Source of the DNA: an uncultured Collinsella sp.
GTDB lineage: Bacteria > Actinomycetota > Coriobacteriia > Coriobacteriales > Coriobacteriaceae
Direction: 5' to 3'
Assembly (NCBI GenBank): GCA_959019945.1
Contig: CAUEQD010000003.1
Location: forward strand, 62,001-126,000
DNA length: 64,000 bases
A program made the position numbers and the translations under genes. Shown here in pieces: positions 41,801-49,626 of this stretch. The notes under the pieces are model-generated. The model was not told the DNA's origin, made no database searches, and saw only the letters and a program-made list of their open reading frames with translations. Position 1 is the stretch's first letter. Each line of letters opens with the position of its first letter.

Positions 41801-41914
41801 CGAGTCGAGCTCGGGCACGGTCTCGCAGCGCTCGACGGCAAAGCCGTGACAGGTAGCGCCGGGCACCAGCAGCGCGGCAGCAGCAGCGCGCGGGTCGGTT
41901 GAGGTAGTGGGCAT
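38870..41914 (-). CDS. M16C-family zinc metallopeptidase (presequence-protease-like)
   Basis: 1014 residues. The inverted zinc motif is HILEH (His80, Glu83, His84), and the distal Glu lies in the helix around EQDLYNLMDVYLDAVFNP. Two homologous halves and a hinge are expected for this fold; segments such as GVVFNEMKGALSDP, TYEQLLDTHARHYNPSNSYI and KGGAYGCGFRA match M16C enzymes that degrade peptides inside a closed chamber. No signal peptide is seen, so it is probably cytoplasmic. The start at 41914 follows AAAGGAGA; the frame extends upstream to 42088 without a site. Confidence 0.9.
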   Translation of the reverse strand: MPTTSTDPRAAAAALLVPGATCHGFAVERCETVPELDSDAYVLRHTASGARLLYLACDDENKAFAIGFKTPPADSTGVFHILEHSVLCGSAKFPVKEPFVDLIKSSMQTFLNAMTYPDKTIYPVATTNEQDLYNLMDVYLDAVFNPAIYTKPTIFEQEGWHYELDLPEGAEGEGDGSSASLREGALRYNGVVFNEMKGALSDPMSVLDDAVNAALYPDTAYAHESGGDPRAIPALTYEQLLDTHARHYNPSNSYITLYGDLDVDRALAFLDKRYLSQPSAASRRMDAAVAAGEDPSALAPNPLDVQAPVTCEYKRVEMATTPENALVGLGLVLGSALDRKRTIAADILFEALLGSNEAPVKKAILAAGLGGNVMSYTAAESLQPYELIMLQNAQPGVARELRRVFQDACRDLCEHGVPRERLEAIISSNEYDLRQRDYGIADGVAIVCDALSTWLYDDDAATLALKYGPVYEELRGELDGSYFEDLLREIVLENDHMALVELVPVDAAEGSESAEAAELAAKRDAMTDAELADVVERTAALRAAQEAEDTPEDKATLPRLRVSDIGEARPEPPLVVDTTAPIPCLRHGIPTNRLAYAMQYFDLSCVAFEDLPYVTLLCRLLKQLPTREHSAEELDNLLAGKLGFLSFTTEVMTQPEVDGVRPYLLVSAGALSEKIDALASLPREVWSSTLLADADADRMRDVLTQIRIGLEQGFINNGHSAALGRAMSYSSPSAVVREQLSGVDFYLFLRDLLDHFDERLDGLRAKLAELAGRIFVADGCLASFTGSDEDFNAYWAAAGDLGLGAGDGADAGRDALVVPTPCDRHEAFVIPSDICFAASACDPRRLGIDVTGAWAVAANALSYDYLWNEIRVKGGAYGCGFRAAGERQAAFYTYRDPAIDPSIERVKRAGAWLGSFEPDEAAFEGFIVSCVSGMDAPVKPYALTKRRNTTYMAGLDSHAREERRAQMLAATPGELRSLGADVTRIAAESPTCVFGGRDVIAKSNAGFTVIDLLA

Positions 41915-42194
41915 ATACAGTCTCCTTTGACGCCCCAGCGGGGGCGAATCGAGTCGAATCCTCGAGAGTATACCCATATGGGGCCGCGGCTCTGCGGCGA
42001 ACTGAAGACGATGTGGGTGGACTAGCCTAACTAGGTTGATAACGATTGCCGCTGGTAGCCGCTGCACCCCGCTAAAGTGAAATAACACCCCGTTTACCGA
42101 ATCATTTAGGAAATATATGGACTCCTAAAAAGTTCTAATACAATATAAGTCATCTATCTATAAACTGCTGATTCCTTGCAAAGGTATGGTTGAT

Positions 42195-42899
42195 ATGGTT
42201 GAAGCAAATAGCGTTATCCCCCTGTACAAACAGATTGTTCGTGCGCTCTCTGATTCGATCGCCAACGGCACGTACCGCCCGGGAGATAAGCTTCCGACCG
42301 AGGCGGAGCTCATCGAGCAATTTGGCGTGAGTCGAATAACGGTTCGCTCCGCAATTAAAGAAATGGAAGATGCTGGGCTTGTTGAGAGGGCCCGAGGCAA
42401 GGGCACGTTCGTTTCGTCGGACACACAGATGTATGCCGCGGACGACCGTGAGAGCTTTACCCATTCGTGCCAGCTTGCGGGCAAGCAGGCGTCTACCAGG
42501 GTTCTCGCAATGGGCTGGGACTTCCCAAGCCTGCGAGACGCGAAGTTTCTGGGCGTAGACGATACCCAAAAGGTATTGCGTAGTCGTCGTCTGCGTCTTG
42601 TGGATGACAAGCCCACGATGCTGGAAACCAATAGCTATTCCGCTGCGCTTTCTTTTTTGGAGCATGAGTCCCTCGAGGATTCGCTGATGGCGGTACTCGA
42701 TCGCCAGGGGATCAAGATGGGCCCCAACACGCGTACGCTCGAGGTCTGCTATGCGAGCGAGCTCGAGGCGGCATACCTTAACGTGGAGCTAGACTCTCCG
42801 CTGCTTCTGTTTGTTGATAGACGTTATGCTCCAAGCGGCGAGCCGCTTTTCATCTCCCGTCAGGTGTACTGCACCGAGCGACTGAAGTTCTATTTGTAA
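42195..42899 (+). CDS. GntR/UTRA regulator of the second sugar-amine island
   Basis: 234 residues. The winged helix spans about 10-78 (GDKLPTEAELIEQFGVSRIT, VERARGKGTFV) and the UTRA domain about 90-230. ATG 42195 is preferred for spacing from CAAAGG; ATG 42186 is an alternative adding three residues. It is the first gene of the island and is transcribed in the same direction as the PTS genes 136 bases on, probably controlling them and itself. Confidence 0.87.
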   Translation: MVEANSVIPLYKQIVRALSDSIANGTYRPGDKLPTEAELIEQFGVSRITVRSAIKEMEDAGLVERARGKGTFVSSDTQMYAADDRESFTHSCQLAGKQASTRVLAMGWDFPSLRDAKFLGVDDTQKVLRSRRLRLVDDKPTMLETNSYSAALSFLEHESLEDSLMAVLDRQGIKMGPNTRTLEVCYASELEAAYLNVELDSPLLLFVDRRYAPSGEPLFISRQVYCTERLKFYL

Positions 42900-42910
42900 A
42901 TTAGAGATAG

Positions 42911-42932
42911 ATTGGTCGATTTACCGACCAAT
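42911..42932. promoter_or_regulatory. Inverted repeat between GntR and EIIA genes
   Basis: ATTGGTCG and CGACCAAT surround ATTTAC, 11 bases after the GntR stop. There is no T tract; it could be an operator or a weak hairpin. AT-rich sequence before EIIA (TGCTAATATACT...) may hold a promoter. Confidence 0.4.
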
Positions 42933-43034
42933 TGCTACCGTTCGCGGATTTGGAAAATAGACACACCGCGTAGGGTAGATTGCTAATATACTTTGTTATG
43001 ACAATATAGTACGTCTTATTGATATTGGAGAACT

Positions 43035-43454
43035 ATGAATAAGATATTGCTAGCGAGTCATGGTTATCTCGCCCAAGGTATGAAGAGCTCTCTCGAGATC
43101 CTGATGGGCGCCAACGACCGAATCGAGTGTCTGTGCGCCTATGTCGATGACGACACGAGGGATGTCGCAGCGCTTATCGATGCTTGGATGGAGTCGAAGG
43201 ACCCTGCCGACTCTTGGTTTGTCGTGACTGACATCTTTGGCGGCTCTGTAAACAACGAATTCATCCAGAGGCAGACCGCCGGATCGTTTACGTTGATCAC
43301 CGGAATGAACTTGCCGCTGCTGGTGGAAATGGCTACACAGCTGGACTCCCTGGATGCGGACAAGGCCAAAGCCGCGGTCGAGGGATCACGTTCGTTTATC
43401 ATGCTTTGTGAGGCGGCGGACATGCTTGCCGATGTCGAAGAAGAAGAGTTCTAG
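43035..43454 (+). CDS. Mannose-family PTS EIIA
   Basis: 139 residues. The phospho-accepting His9 lies in ILLASHGYLAQG, and VVTDIFGGSVNNEFI is the conserved second segment. It is a soluble protein that takes phosphate from HPr and passes it to the EIIB encoded 63 bases downstream. This is a separate EIIA gene, unlike the fused EIIAB of the first island. The start at 43035 follows TTGGAG. Confidence 0.93.
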   Translation: MNKILLASHGYLAQGMKSSLEILMGANDRIECLCAYVDDDTRDVAALIDAWMESKDPADSWFVVTDIFGGSVNNEFIQRQTAGSFTLITGMNLPLLVEMATQLDSLDADKAKAAVEGSRSFIMLCEAADMLADVEEEEF

Positions 43455-43516
43455 CTCAAGCTTCAACGAATAATTCAACCCTGTCATTACCTTTATTACG
43501 TGTGGAGATGATTTTG

Positions 43517-43990
43517 ATGATTAAGCTTACGAGGGTCGATTACCGATTGATTCACGGCCAGGTCGCCATGTCTTGGACGCATGCGCTGGATGTCGATTGC
43601 ATCCTGTGTGCCAGCGATGCCGTGGCAAAAGACGACATGAGAAAAGCCGCTTTGAGGCTAGCTCGTCCCAACGGCGTGAAGCTCGTCATAAAAGACGTAA
43701 ACGCTGCTATCGAGGCGCTCAACAGCGGCGTTACCGATAAGTACTCGCTGTTTATCATTGTTGAGACGATTGAAGATGCCTATCGTCTCGCTAAGGGTTG
43801 CAAAGACATCAAGGAGATCAATTTGGGCGGAACCCGAAAGTCACCCGAGACCACGCTTCATCCGACCCCCGCGATCTTTGCGACCGAAACCGATGCCGAG
43901 CATATCCAAGAGCTTGTCAACGATGGCGTGGTTATCGAAATCCGTCAGGTCCCCAATGACTCAAAGGTATTTGCCAAGGACGTTTTCTAG
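43517..43990 (+). CDS. Mannose-family PTS EIIB
   Basis: 157 residues. The active His13 lies in TRVDYRLIHGQVAMSW; GGTRKSPETT is similar to the family's INLGG segment. It transfers phosphate to the sugar during transport. ATG 43517 is chosen because GGAG lies nine bases upstream; GTG 43502 and ATG 43508 are in frame but too close to it. A terminator follows, separating it from the SIS, EIIC and EIID genes. Confidence 0.92.
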   Translation: MIKLTRVDYRLIHGQVAMSWTHALDVDCILCASDAVAKDDMRKAALRLARPNGVKLVIKDVNAAIEALNSGVTDKYSLFIIVETIEDAYRLAKGCKDIKEINLGGTRKSPETTLHPTPAIFATETDAEHIQELVNDGVVIEIRQVPNDSKVFAKDVF

Positions 43991-44039
43991 CTGGAAACAT
44001 GCCATTGTCTAGCATTTATTAACTAGGTCCTCCTTTCTT

Positions 44040-44073
44040 AAGCCCGTCGATCATTTGATCGGCGGGCTTTTTA
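44040..44073 (+). terminator. Terminator inside the second PTS island
   Basis: AAGCCCGTCGATC, ATTT, GATCGGCGGGCTT then T-rich sequence. It lies between EIIB and the SIS gene, so SIS-EIIC-EIID must either be expressed by read-through or from their own promoter in the AT-rich 44074-44180. Confidence 0.85.
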
Positions 44074-44184
44074 TTAAAGAAAAATCAAAAAAATCTGAAA
44101 TAGTTCTTGCATAGTTAGTTATATAAAGTATTATAACGTCATGGGATGAATGAAGGGTTCATCCAAGTGAGTTAGGAGTAAGGG

Positions 44185-45219
44185 ATGTTCAATTTCGATG
44201 AGCCTCGTTACGAGAAGGTTGTGAGCGATGCCCTCGCTCTCCGTCCTCAGATTGAGGCTGCCGTGGACAAGGTCTGCGAGCAGGGTTATTCCAACATCTT
44301 CTTCATCGGCTGCGGCGGCACCTGGGCCCACACGCTCCCGATGAAGTATTGGGTCGAGACCACCACGGCCGACGTCGACGTCCACTGCGAGATTGCCGCT
44401 GAGTTCCTCGCATGCCCGCCCAAGACCTTCAACAAGGACTCGGTCTGCGTCTTCTCCACCCGTACCGGCACCACCCCCGAGATCATCGAGGCTGCCAAGT
44501 TCTGCCAGGAGCAGGGCGCCCGCACGCTGATGTATGTTTCCAACGACAACACCCCGGCCACTGAGTACGCCGATTACAAGTTCTTCAGCTTCGCTGAGGA
44601 CGACGTCCTGTGCGAGGCCATCTACACCTACCAGATCACGCTGGTCGCCCGCTTCCTCAAGAACGCCGGCGCCTTCCCCAAGTACGACACCTTCATGGAG
44701 GAGTTCGGCAACATCGCTCCGTACCTCATCAAGGCCAAGGACGCTCAGGACGAGCGCTGCGCCGCCATGGCCGAGGACTTCAAGGACACCGACTACCACA
44801 TGGTGATTGGTTCCGGCATGCTCTGGGGTGAGGCCTACGACTACGCCATGTGCATTCTCGAGGAGATGCAGTGGATCAAGACCAAGTCTATCCACGCCGC
44901 CGAGTTCTTCCACGGCACCATCGAGCTGTGCGAGGAGGGCACGAGCCTCATCATGCTCTACGGCGAGGACGACACCCGCAAGCTCATGGACCGCGTGGAC
45001 AACTTCACTCACATGCTCGCCGACGAGAAGGGCGTCCATGTCCGCGTGAACAAGTTCGACACCGCCGAGGTCGAGCTGCCGTTCAGCGACCCCGAGTTCC
45101 GCAAGATCGTCTCCCCGATGGTCACCTACACCATCACCGAGCGTCTGAGCTGCCATCTCGAGCACGTCCGTAACCACCCGCTCACCACGCGTCGTTACTA
45201 TCACCAGATGAACTACTAA
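44185..45219 (+). CDS. SIS-domain deglycase-like protein of the second island
   Basis: 344 residues with two SIS domains. Substrate loops are FIGCGGTWAHTLPMKYW (about 36-52) and FSTRTGTTPEIIEAAK. The motif AAEFFHGTIEL carries Glu240, and the C-terminus is LTTRRYYHQMNY. It resembles glucoselysine/fructoselysine 6-phosphate deglycases more closely than the other three copies do, in my judgement. The start at 44185 follows TTAGGAGTAAGGG. EIIC follows after 81 bases. It probably removes the amino acid from the PTS-phosphorylated conjugate. Confidence 0.88.
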   Translation: MFNFDEPRYEKVVSDALALRPQIEAAVDKVCEQGYSNIFFIGCGGTWAHTLPMKYWVETTTADVDVHCEIAAEFLACPPKTFNKDSVCVFSTRTGTTPEIIEAAKFCQEQGARTLMYVSNDNTPATEYADYKFFSFAEDDVLCEAIYTYQITLVARFLKNAGAFPKYDTFMEEFGNIAPYLIKAKDAQDERCAAMAEDFKDTDYHMVIGSGMLWGEAYDYAMCILEEMQWIKTKSIHAAEFFHGTIELCEEGTSLIMLYGEDDTRKLMDRVDNFTHMLADEKGVHVRVNKFDTAEVELPFSDPEFRKIVSPMVTYTITERLSCHLEHVRNHPLTTRRYYHQMNY

Positions 45220-45300
45220 TCCTCTCAAATTGCTGCGGTTGTCTGCAGGCGAGCTGCGCAGAATGCCTCGCCTGCAGACCTGTTTCTGGGGTTGATCGAA

Positions 45301-46074
45301 ATGGTTGTCCAGTATCTTCTAGTTGCACTGGTCGCATTTATTGCGTCCATGGACGAGCAATTATTTGGCATTACGATGCTTGGTCGTCCGCTGTTTACGA
45401 GCCTGTTCGTTGGCTTGATCCTTGGCGATGTCCAGCAGGGCGTTATCGTCGGCGCTGCTTTGGAGTCCATGTTCATGGGCGCTATCATGGTCGGTGCGGC
45501 GGTTCCTCCCGAGGTCTATGCTTCCGGCGTGCTTGGCTGCGCGTTTGCCGTCATTACGGGTACGGGCACGGCAACTGCCGTCGCACTCGCCCTTCCCGTC
45601 TCCGTCTTCCTTCAGGTGTGGCGCAACTTCTGCTACGCCGTTCCGGGTGCCTTTGCCTGCAAGAAGATCGAGACCGCTCTGGCAAATCGTGATCTTGCCA
45701 AGGCGAATCTGTACCATCTGACCATCGTGCCGCTGTCGATTGGCATTCCGTCTGCACTGCTGGTGTTTTGCTCGCTGTTCTTTGGTGCCGACCTCATCAA
45801 CAATGCGCTTAACGCTATTCCGCAGTTTGTGATGGACGGCCTCAACGTTGCGTCCGGCGTCATGGTCTGCATCGGCTTCGCTCTTCTTATTAGGACCATG
45901 GGCGACAGCAAGCTTCTTCCCTGGCTGTTCCTGGGATTCATTATGGTCATCTACCTCAAGATGGACGTTGTCGGTGTTGCCGCTGCCGCTATCTGCGTCG
46001 CGCTGCTCCTGGCCTTCCGCGAGGGCTCGGCCGGTCCGCAGGCGGTTGCCGAGGATGAAGAGGAGGACTTCTAA
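45301..46074 (+). CDS. Mannose/sorbose-family PTS EIIC
   Basis: 257 residues, highly hydrophobic. The N-terminal FIASMDEQLFGITMLGRPLF and the GLILGDVQQGVIVGA and MGAIMVGAAVPPEV segments are typical. It forms the membrane channel with EIID. The ribosome binding site is weak (CTGGGG); TTG 45292 is an in-frame alternative three codons upstream. The stop overlaps the EIID start (TAATG). Confidence 0.94.
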   Translation: MVVQYLLVALVAFIASMDEQLFGITMLGRPLFTSLFVGLILGDVQQGVIVGAALESMFMGAIMVGAAVPPEVYASGVLGCAFAVITGTGTATAVALALPVSVFLQVWRNFCYAVPGAFACKKIETALANRDLAKANLYHLTIVPLSIGIPSALLVFCSLFFGADLINNALNAIPQFVMDGLNVASGVMVCIGFALLIRTMGDSKLLPWLFLGFIMVIYLKMDVVGVAAAAICVALLLAFREGSAGPQAVAEDEEEDF

Positions 46075-46922
46075 TGGCTACCCAGAACACCGATCTCAAA
46101 GAGGCCAAGAAGGACGCGATTATGACTCCCGATATGTATCGGAGCATGTTCCTTCGCCAGTTTACGAGCCAGTGCTCGCAGTCGTACGACAAGATGATGG
46201 CAATGGGCTTCATGTACACCATTCAGAAGCCCCTGCGAAAGATCTATCCCAACGACGACGATTACTATGCGGCGCTTGATCGCCATACCGAGTTCTTTAA
46301 CATCACGCCTCATGTGCTTCCGTTTGTAGCCGGCCTAACGGTTTCGATGGAAGAGCAGGCGGCTGCCGATAAGAACTTCGACACGTCCTCGATTAACGCC
46401 ATGAAGGTCGGCCTCATGGGACCGCTTTCCGGCATTGGCGATTCGTTCTACTGGGGTACGTTCCGCGTGGTCGCCGCCGGCATTGGTATTGGTATCGCTT
46501 CGACGGGCAACCCGCTCGGCCCCATCGTGTACGCGCTCATCTACTCCGTGATTAACTTTGCAACGCGTATCGTCGCAGCCCATCTGGGTTACGACCTGGG
46601 AACCAAGTTCCTGCAGCAGTCCGAAGAGAACAACCTTATGTCTCGCATGACGCATGCTGCCGGTGTCCTCGGAATGACCGTCATCGGCGCCATGATTGCG
46701 GCACAGGTCTCGCTGTCCACTGCTTTGACCTTTGACGTGGGTGGTTCGGAGATTGTCCTGCAGGATCTGTTCGATTCGATCTTCCCCGGTCTGCTGCCTT
46801 TGCTGGCAACGTTCGCTTGCGTTGCCCTGTACAAAAAGGGTGTCAAGACCATTTGGATTATTATTGGCATCTTCGCGATCTGCATCATCGGAACGGGCTT
46901 GGGAGTGTTCGCGGCGGCGTAA
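46074..46922 (+). CDS. Mannose-family PTS EIID
   Basis: 282 residues. Family landmarks are SQSYDKMMAMGFMYTI, HTEFFNITPHVLPF, GLMGPLSGIGDSFYWGTFR and a C-terminal membrane helix. The ATG overlaps the EIIC stop, indicating coupled translation. It is the last gene of the island, followed by a terminator at 46969. Confidence 0.95.
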   Translation: MATQNTDLKEAKKDAIMTPDMYRSMFLRQFTSQCSQSYDKMMAMGFMYTIQKPLRKIYPNDDDYYAALDRHTEFFNITPHVLPFVAGLTVSMEEQAAADKNFDTSSINAMKVGLMGPLSGIGDSFYWGTFRVVAAGIGIGIASTGNPLGPIVYALIYSVINFATRIVAAHLGYDLGTKFLQQSEENNLMSRMTHAAGVLGMTVIGAMIAAQVSLSTALTFDVGGSEIVLQDLFDSIFPGLLPLLATFACVALYKKGVKTIWIIIGIFAICIIGTGLGVFAAA

Positions 46923-46968
46923 TGTTGACTGCTATGCTCGCGCGTTGGATAACTAACCGACCGTTTGA

Positions 46969-47004
46969 AAACGGGGTTCGGCGTAAGGCCGGCCCCGTTT
47001 TTTG
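46969..47004 (+). terminator. Rho-independent terminator
   Basis: AAAACGGGG...CCCCGTTTTTT with an internal GGC/GCC helix (GGCGTAAGGCC). It ends the second PTS island. Confidence 0.88.
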
Positions 47005-47062
47005 TTTGAGGGATTTTCCGACCGTCCAAAAATCCACGCCCGCCCATCACTCATGCATTTCT

Positions 47063-47294
47063 CATCTCTCATTCATCACTAATATGAGAGATAACTGAAA
47101 GACGAGAGATAAATATGAGAGATAACTGAGCAGCAAAGAGACAAGAAATCACGGTATTGTCTCAATACTGATTGTTCTACCAGCAAAAACATGTTTAAAT
47201 GAAACAAATGGCAGATATCTTATCTTTCATCTCTCACTTATCTCTAATATGAGAGATAGCAGAAAGGTGAGAGATAATTACGAGAGATAACTGA
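47063..47294. repeat. Two-block array of GAGAGATAA repeats
   Basis: Block 1 (47063-47129) and block 2 (47223-47294) each hold about five copies of GAGAGAT(A/G)A in both orientations. TATGAGAGATAACTGA occurs at 47083 and 47114. CGAGAGATAAAT, GTGAGAGATAATTA and CGAGAGATAACTGA, with inverted CATCTCTCA and CTTATCTCTAA, make up the rest. The second block ends 58 bases before the next start. This looks like a multi-site operator for a DNA-binding protein, perhaps the AlbA_2 protein itself; inference. Confidence 0.7.
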
Positions 47295-47352
47295 GAGACG
47301 AAGGAAATCTATTCGCGGCATTCTCCGCCGGGCCGAGCGAAAGGACATGCAG

Positions 47353-48819
47353 ATGAACGAAAACGAGCTGACCGGTCTGCTCGAGTCTTTAAGGCGCATG
47401 GGCTCGGACGATCTTAACGTCGAGGTCAAGGAGAGCGCCACGACGCTTTCCCGCGACGTATGGGAAACGGTTAGCGCATTCGCGAATACCGCTGGCGGAA
47501 TTATCGTGCTCGGCGTGAGCGAGCGCGCGGGCTTTGTCCCGGTTGAGAACTTTGAGACCGAGAAGGTGCTCAACCAATTCGTAGCGGGCATGGGTGATGC
47601 CGGCGGGCGCGGAAAACTGGCCAATCCGCCCAAATACACCATTGAACGCGTGGAGCTCCAGGGCACCGTGGTTCTGGTCATCACGATTGAGGAGCTCGAC
47701 CCGTCGAGCAAGCCTTGTTATGTCATAGAGCGGGGCGCTCAAGGCGGCAGCTACAAACGCATCGATGATAAAGATGTTCCGCTCTCGTCGACCGAGGTCC
47801 TGTCCTTGTCATCGTATGAACGGGCGAGCCCCAGTGATCGCGATGCAGTGCCCGGCGCGGTCGCAGGCGATCTTGACGAGGCCCTGGTCGACCGCACGAT
47901 AGAGCGTGCTTTCTCACTGACACCTCGTGCGATGCGCGGCGCGCCGGACAAGAAAACGAAGCTGGAACGCCTGAATTTCCTCGACTCCCAGGGCAATGTC
48001 ACTAAGGCCGGACTCCTGGCTGCGGGTGCCTATCCTCAGCAGTTCTATCCCAAGCTCTTTATCGATGTGGCGGTCTATGCCGGAACGCAGAAGGGCGCGG
48101 CGGGGTCGTTGAGGTTCATGGACCGTACGATCTGCGAGGGAACGTTGGGCGAAATGATCTCGGATGCCGTCGCGGCAATCGCCAAGAATTTGCGGCGAAC
48201 CTCGACGATCCAAGGCGTCTCGCGTGTCGACTCGCTGGAGATTCCCGAGGAAGTCCTGCGCGAGGCAATCGCCAACGCCGTAATCCACCGAGAATACGGA
48301 GATCGGTTCTGTGGGCAGTCGATCGCTGTTGACGTCTTTGATGACCGTATCGAGGTGACGAACCCCGGCGGCCTATACGGAGGAAAGACTCGCGAGAACC
48401 TGTTTGACGGCAGCTCCCGATGTCGCAATGCGACGCTTGTGAAGCTCATGTCGCTTGTCCCATTGCTCGACGGCGCGGGCTCGCCTGCCGAGGGTAACGG
48501 GTCGGGCATTCCAATGATGCTCGATGCCATGCGTGCGCAAGGTCTGGCCGAGCCCCTGTTTTGCCCCGGTTTCGACCGGTTTAAGGTTGTCCTCTACCGA
48601 GCGAAGGTTGAGCAAATCGATCATGGCGGGGACTTAATTGTGGCGGCACTCAAACGCTACGGCGAGCTGGGGACGCGTGAGCTGGCAGAACGTACGGGGC
48701 TTACAATTTCCCAGGTTAGGTCGCGCGTCAACGCGCTCATTGCTCAAGGCGAGCTCGAGCCCACGGCGCCGGCGACGAGCCGCAACCGCAAGTATCGACT
48801 GTCGGAGCGCGTGGGATAG
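47353..48819 (+). CDS. AlbA_2-domain ATP-binding transcriptional regulator-like protein
   Basis: 488 residues. The N-terminal AlbA_2 (Schlafen-like) domain has VEVKESATTLSRDVWETVSAFANTAGGIIVLGV (in pieces) at about 22-55. The middle part has the HATPase_c_4-type signature AIANAVIHREYGD and VTNPGGLYGG near 305-340. The C-terminus carries a winged helix (GTRELAERTGLTISQVRSRVNAL, in pieces). Such proteins are annotated as ATP-dependent helicases or regulators; roles are mostly unknown and some lie in defence loci. ATG 47353 gives better spacing to AAAGGA than ATG 47347. The array of repeats upstream suggests autoregulation. Confidence 0.83.
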   Translation: MNENELTGLLESLRRMGSDDLNVEVKESATTLSRDVWETVSAFANTAGGIIVLGVSERAGFVPVENFETEKVLNQFVAGMGDAGGRGKLANPPKYTIERVELQGTVVLVITIEELDPSSKPCYVIERGAQGGSYKRIDDKDVPLSSTEVLSLSSYERASPSDRDAVPGAVAGDLDEALVDRTIERAFSLTPRAMRGAPDKKTKLERLNFLDSQGNVTKAGLLAAGAYPQQFYPKLFIDVAVYAGTQKGAAGSLRFMDRTICEGTLGEMISDAVAAIAKNLRRTSTIQGVSRVDSLEIPEEVLREAIANAVIHREYGDRFCGQSIAVDVFDDRIEVTNPGGLYGGKTRENLFDGSSRCRNATLVKLMSLVPLLDGAGSPAEGNGSGIPMMLDAMRAQGLAEPLFCPGFDRFKVVLYRAKVEQIDHGGDLIVAALKRYGELGTRELAERTGLTISQVRSRVNALIAQGELEPTAPATSRNRKYRLSERVG

Positions 48820-48919
48820 ATGCGTTAGTGGACGAGGCGACCCAATAATCGACCCTCGATTGGCGTCCATTAAGGTAAAGCGGTTGTTGCCCAGTCGACG
48901 GTGATGCTAAAGACTCGGC

Positions 48920-49411
48920 TTACGCCGGCATGGCCCCGAACCCGTCTATCAGGAACAGCCTAAGAACCAGCTTGATGACATTTCCCGGTTTGACTTCTGC
49001 CGCGTCAAAGACGTGGCGCTCGGCGAGCTCGCTGCAGTATGCATAGATGTCGCGGATAAGGTCCGCGCCCGAGAGCGTAAACATGTAGCCTGCGTCCGAA
49101 AGCGCATTGGGCGCGGCAGGCAACTTGGCCATGTGACAGAACGTTTGCAGGTCGGGCGCCATAACGTTCTGGTAGTCGAGGTGGCCGTTGGCATCCTGCG
49201 CGGCAAGCTCCAATTGGCGCACAAAATCCAGCGCCGCCGCTAACACAAAGCTCGGCGTAGGCGCATTGACGTCCTGAGTGGTCGCCACAAGCCTGCCCGC
49301 CGCTTGCGTGACAAGCCAAGCGACCTCGCGCTGGCAACGCACGGCCTTGCGCGTAACCGGCTTGATGGACGAAGAAGAAACGCTTCCCTTAGGCGGATTC
49401 GAAGCAGCCAT
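48920..49411 (-). CDS. Hypothetical protein
   Basis: 163 residues, no recognised domain. It appears soluble and mostly helical, with a Ser/Lys/Pro-rich first 30 residues (SNPPKGSVSSSS). The longer open frame reaches 49504, but ATG 49411 is preceded by GGGAGGGTCTT, a good ribosome binding site. It converges with the AlbA_2-type gene and diverges from the HNH gene. Nothing around it points to a function. Confidence 0.65.
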   Translation of the reverse strand: MAASNPPKGSVSSSSIKPVTRKAVRCQREVAWLVTQAAGRLVATTQDVNAPTPSFVLAAALDFVRQLELAAQDANGHLDYQNVMAPDLQTFCHMAKLPAAPNALSDAGYMFTLSGADLIRDIYAYCSELAERHVFDAAEVKPGNVIKLVLRLFLIDGFGAMPA

Positions 49412-49626
49412 AAGACCCTCCCATGAACAATCCGGCCCAACAAGCCCGGATGAAACACGTGCTACATCAGTATACAGGGGAGTGGGGTAGCGGGGTACAA
49501 GCACGCCAGCGGCAAACCGAGAGCATCAACGATGTGCCGATCGCGGAATGAGATCTCGTAATAATTGACTCTCGGCCATATTATTGAGGGGCATGACTCG
49601 CGTTCGTATGGTTGTAGGTGCTGGCG

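Larger units (their letters stand above)
46923..47352. other. Gene-free stretch of 430 bases
   Basis: It contains the PTS terminator (46969-47004), then an AT-rich region with the GAGAGATAA repeat array (47063-47294) upstream of the AlbA_2-type gene. No coding region is supported. Confidence 0.6.

Noticed and set aside
47063..47294. Plasmid-type replication origin (iterons)
   Set aside because: The repeats are upstream of an AlbA_2-type gene, not a rep gene, and the flanks are ordinary chromosome genes.
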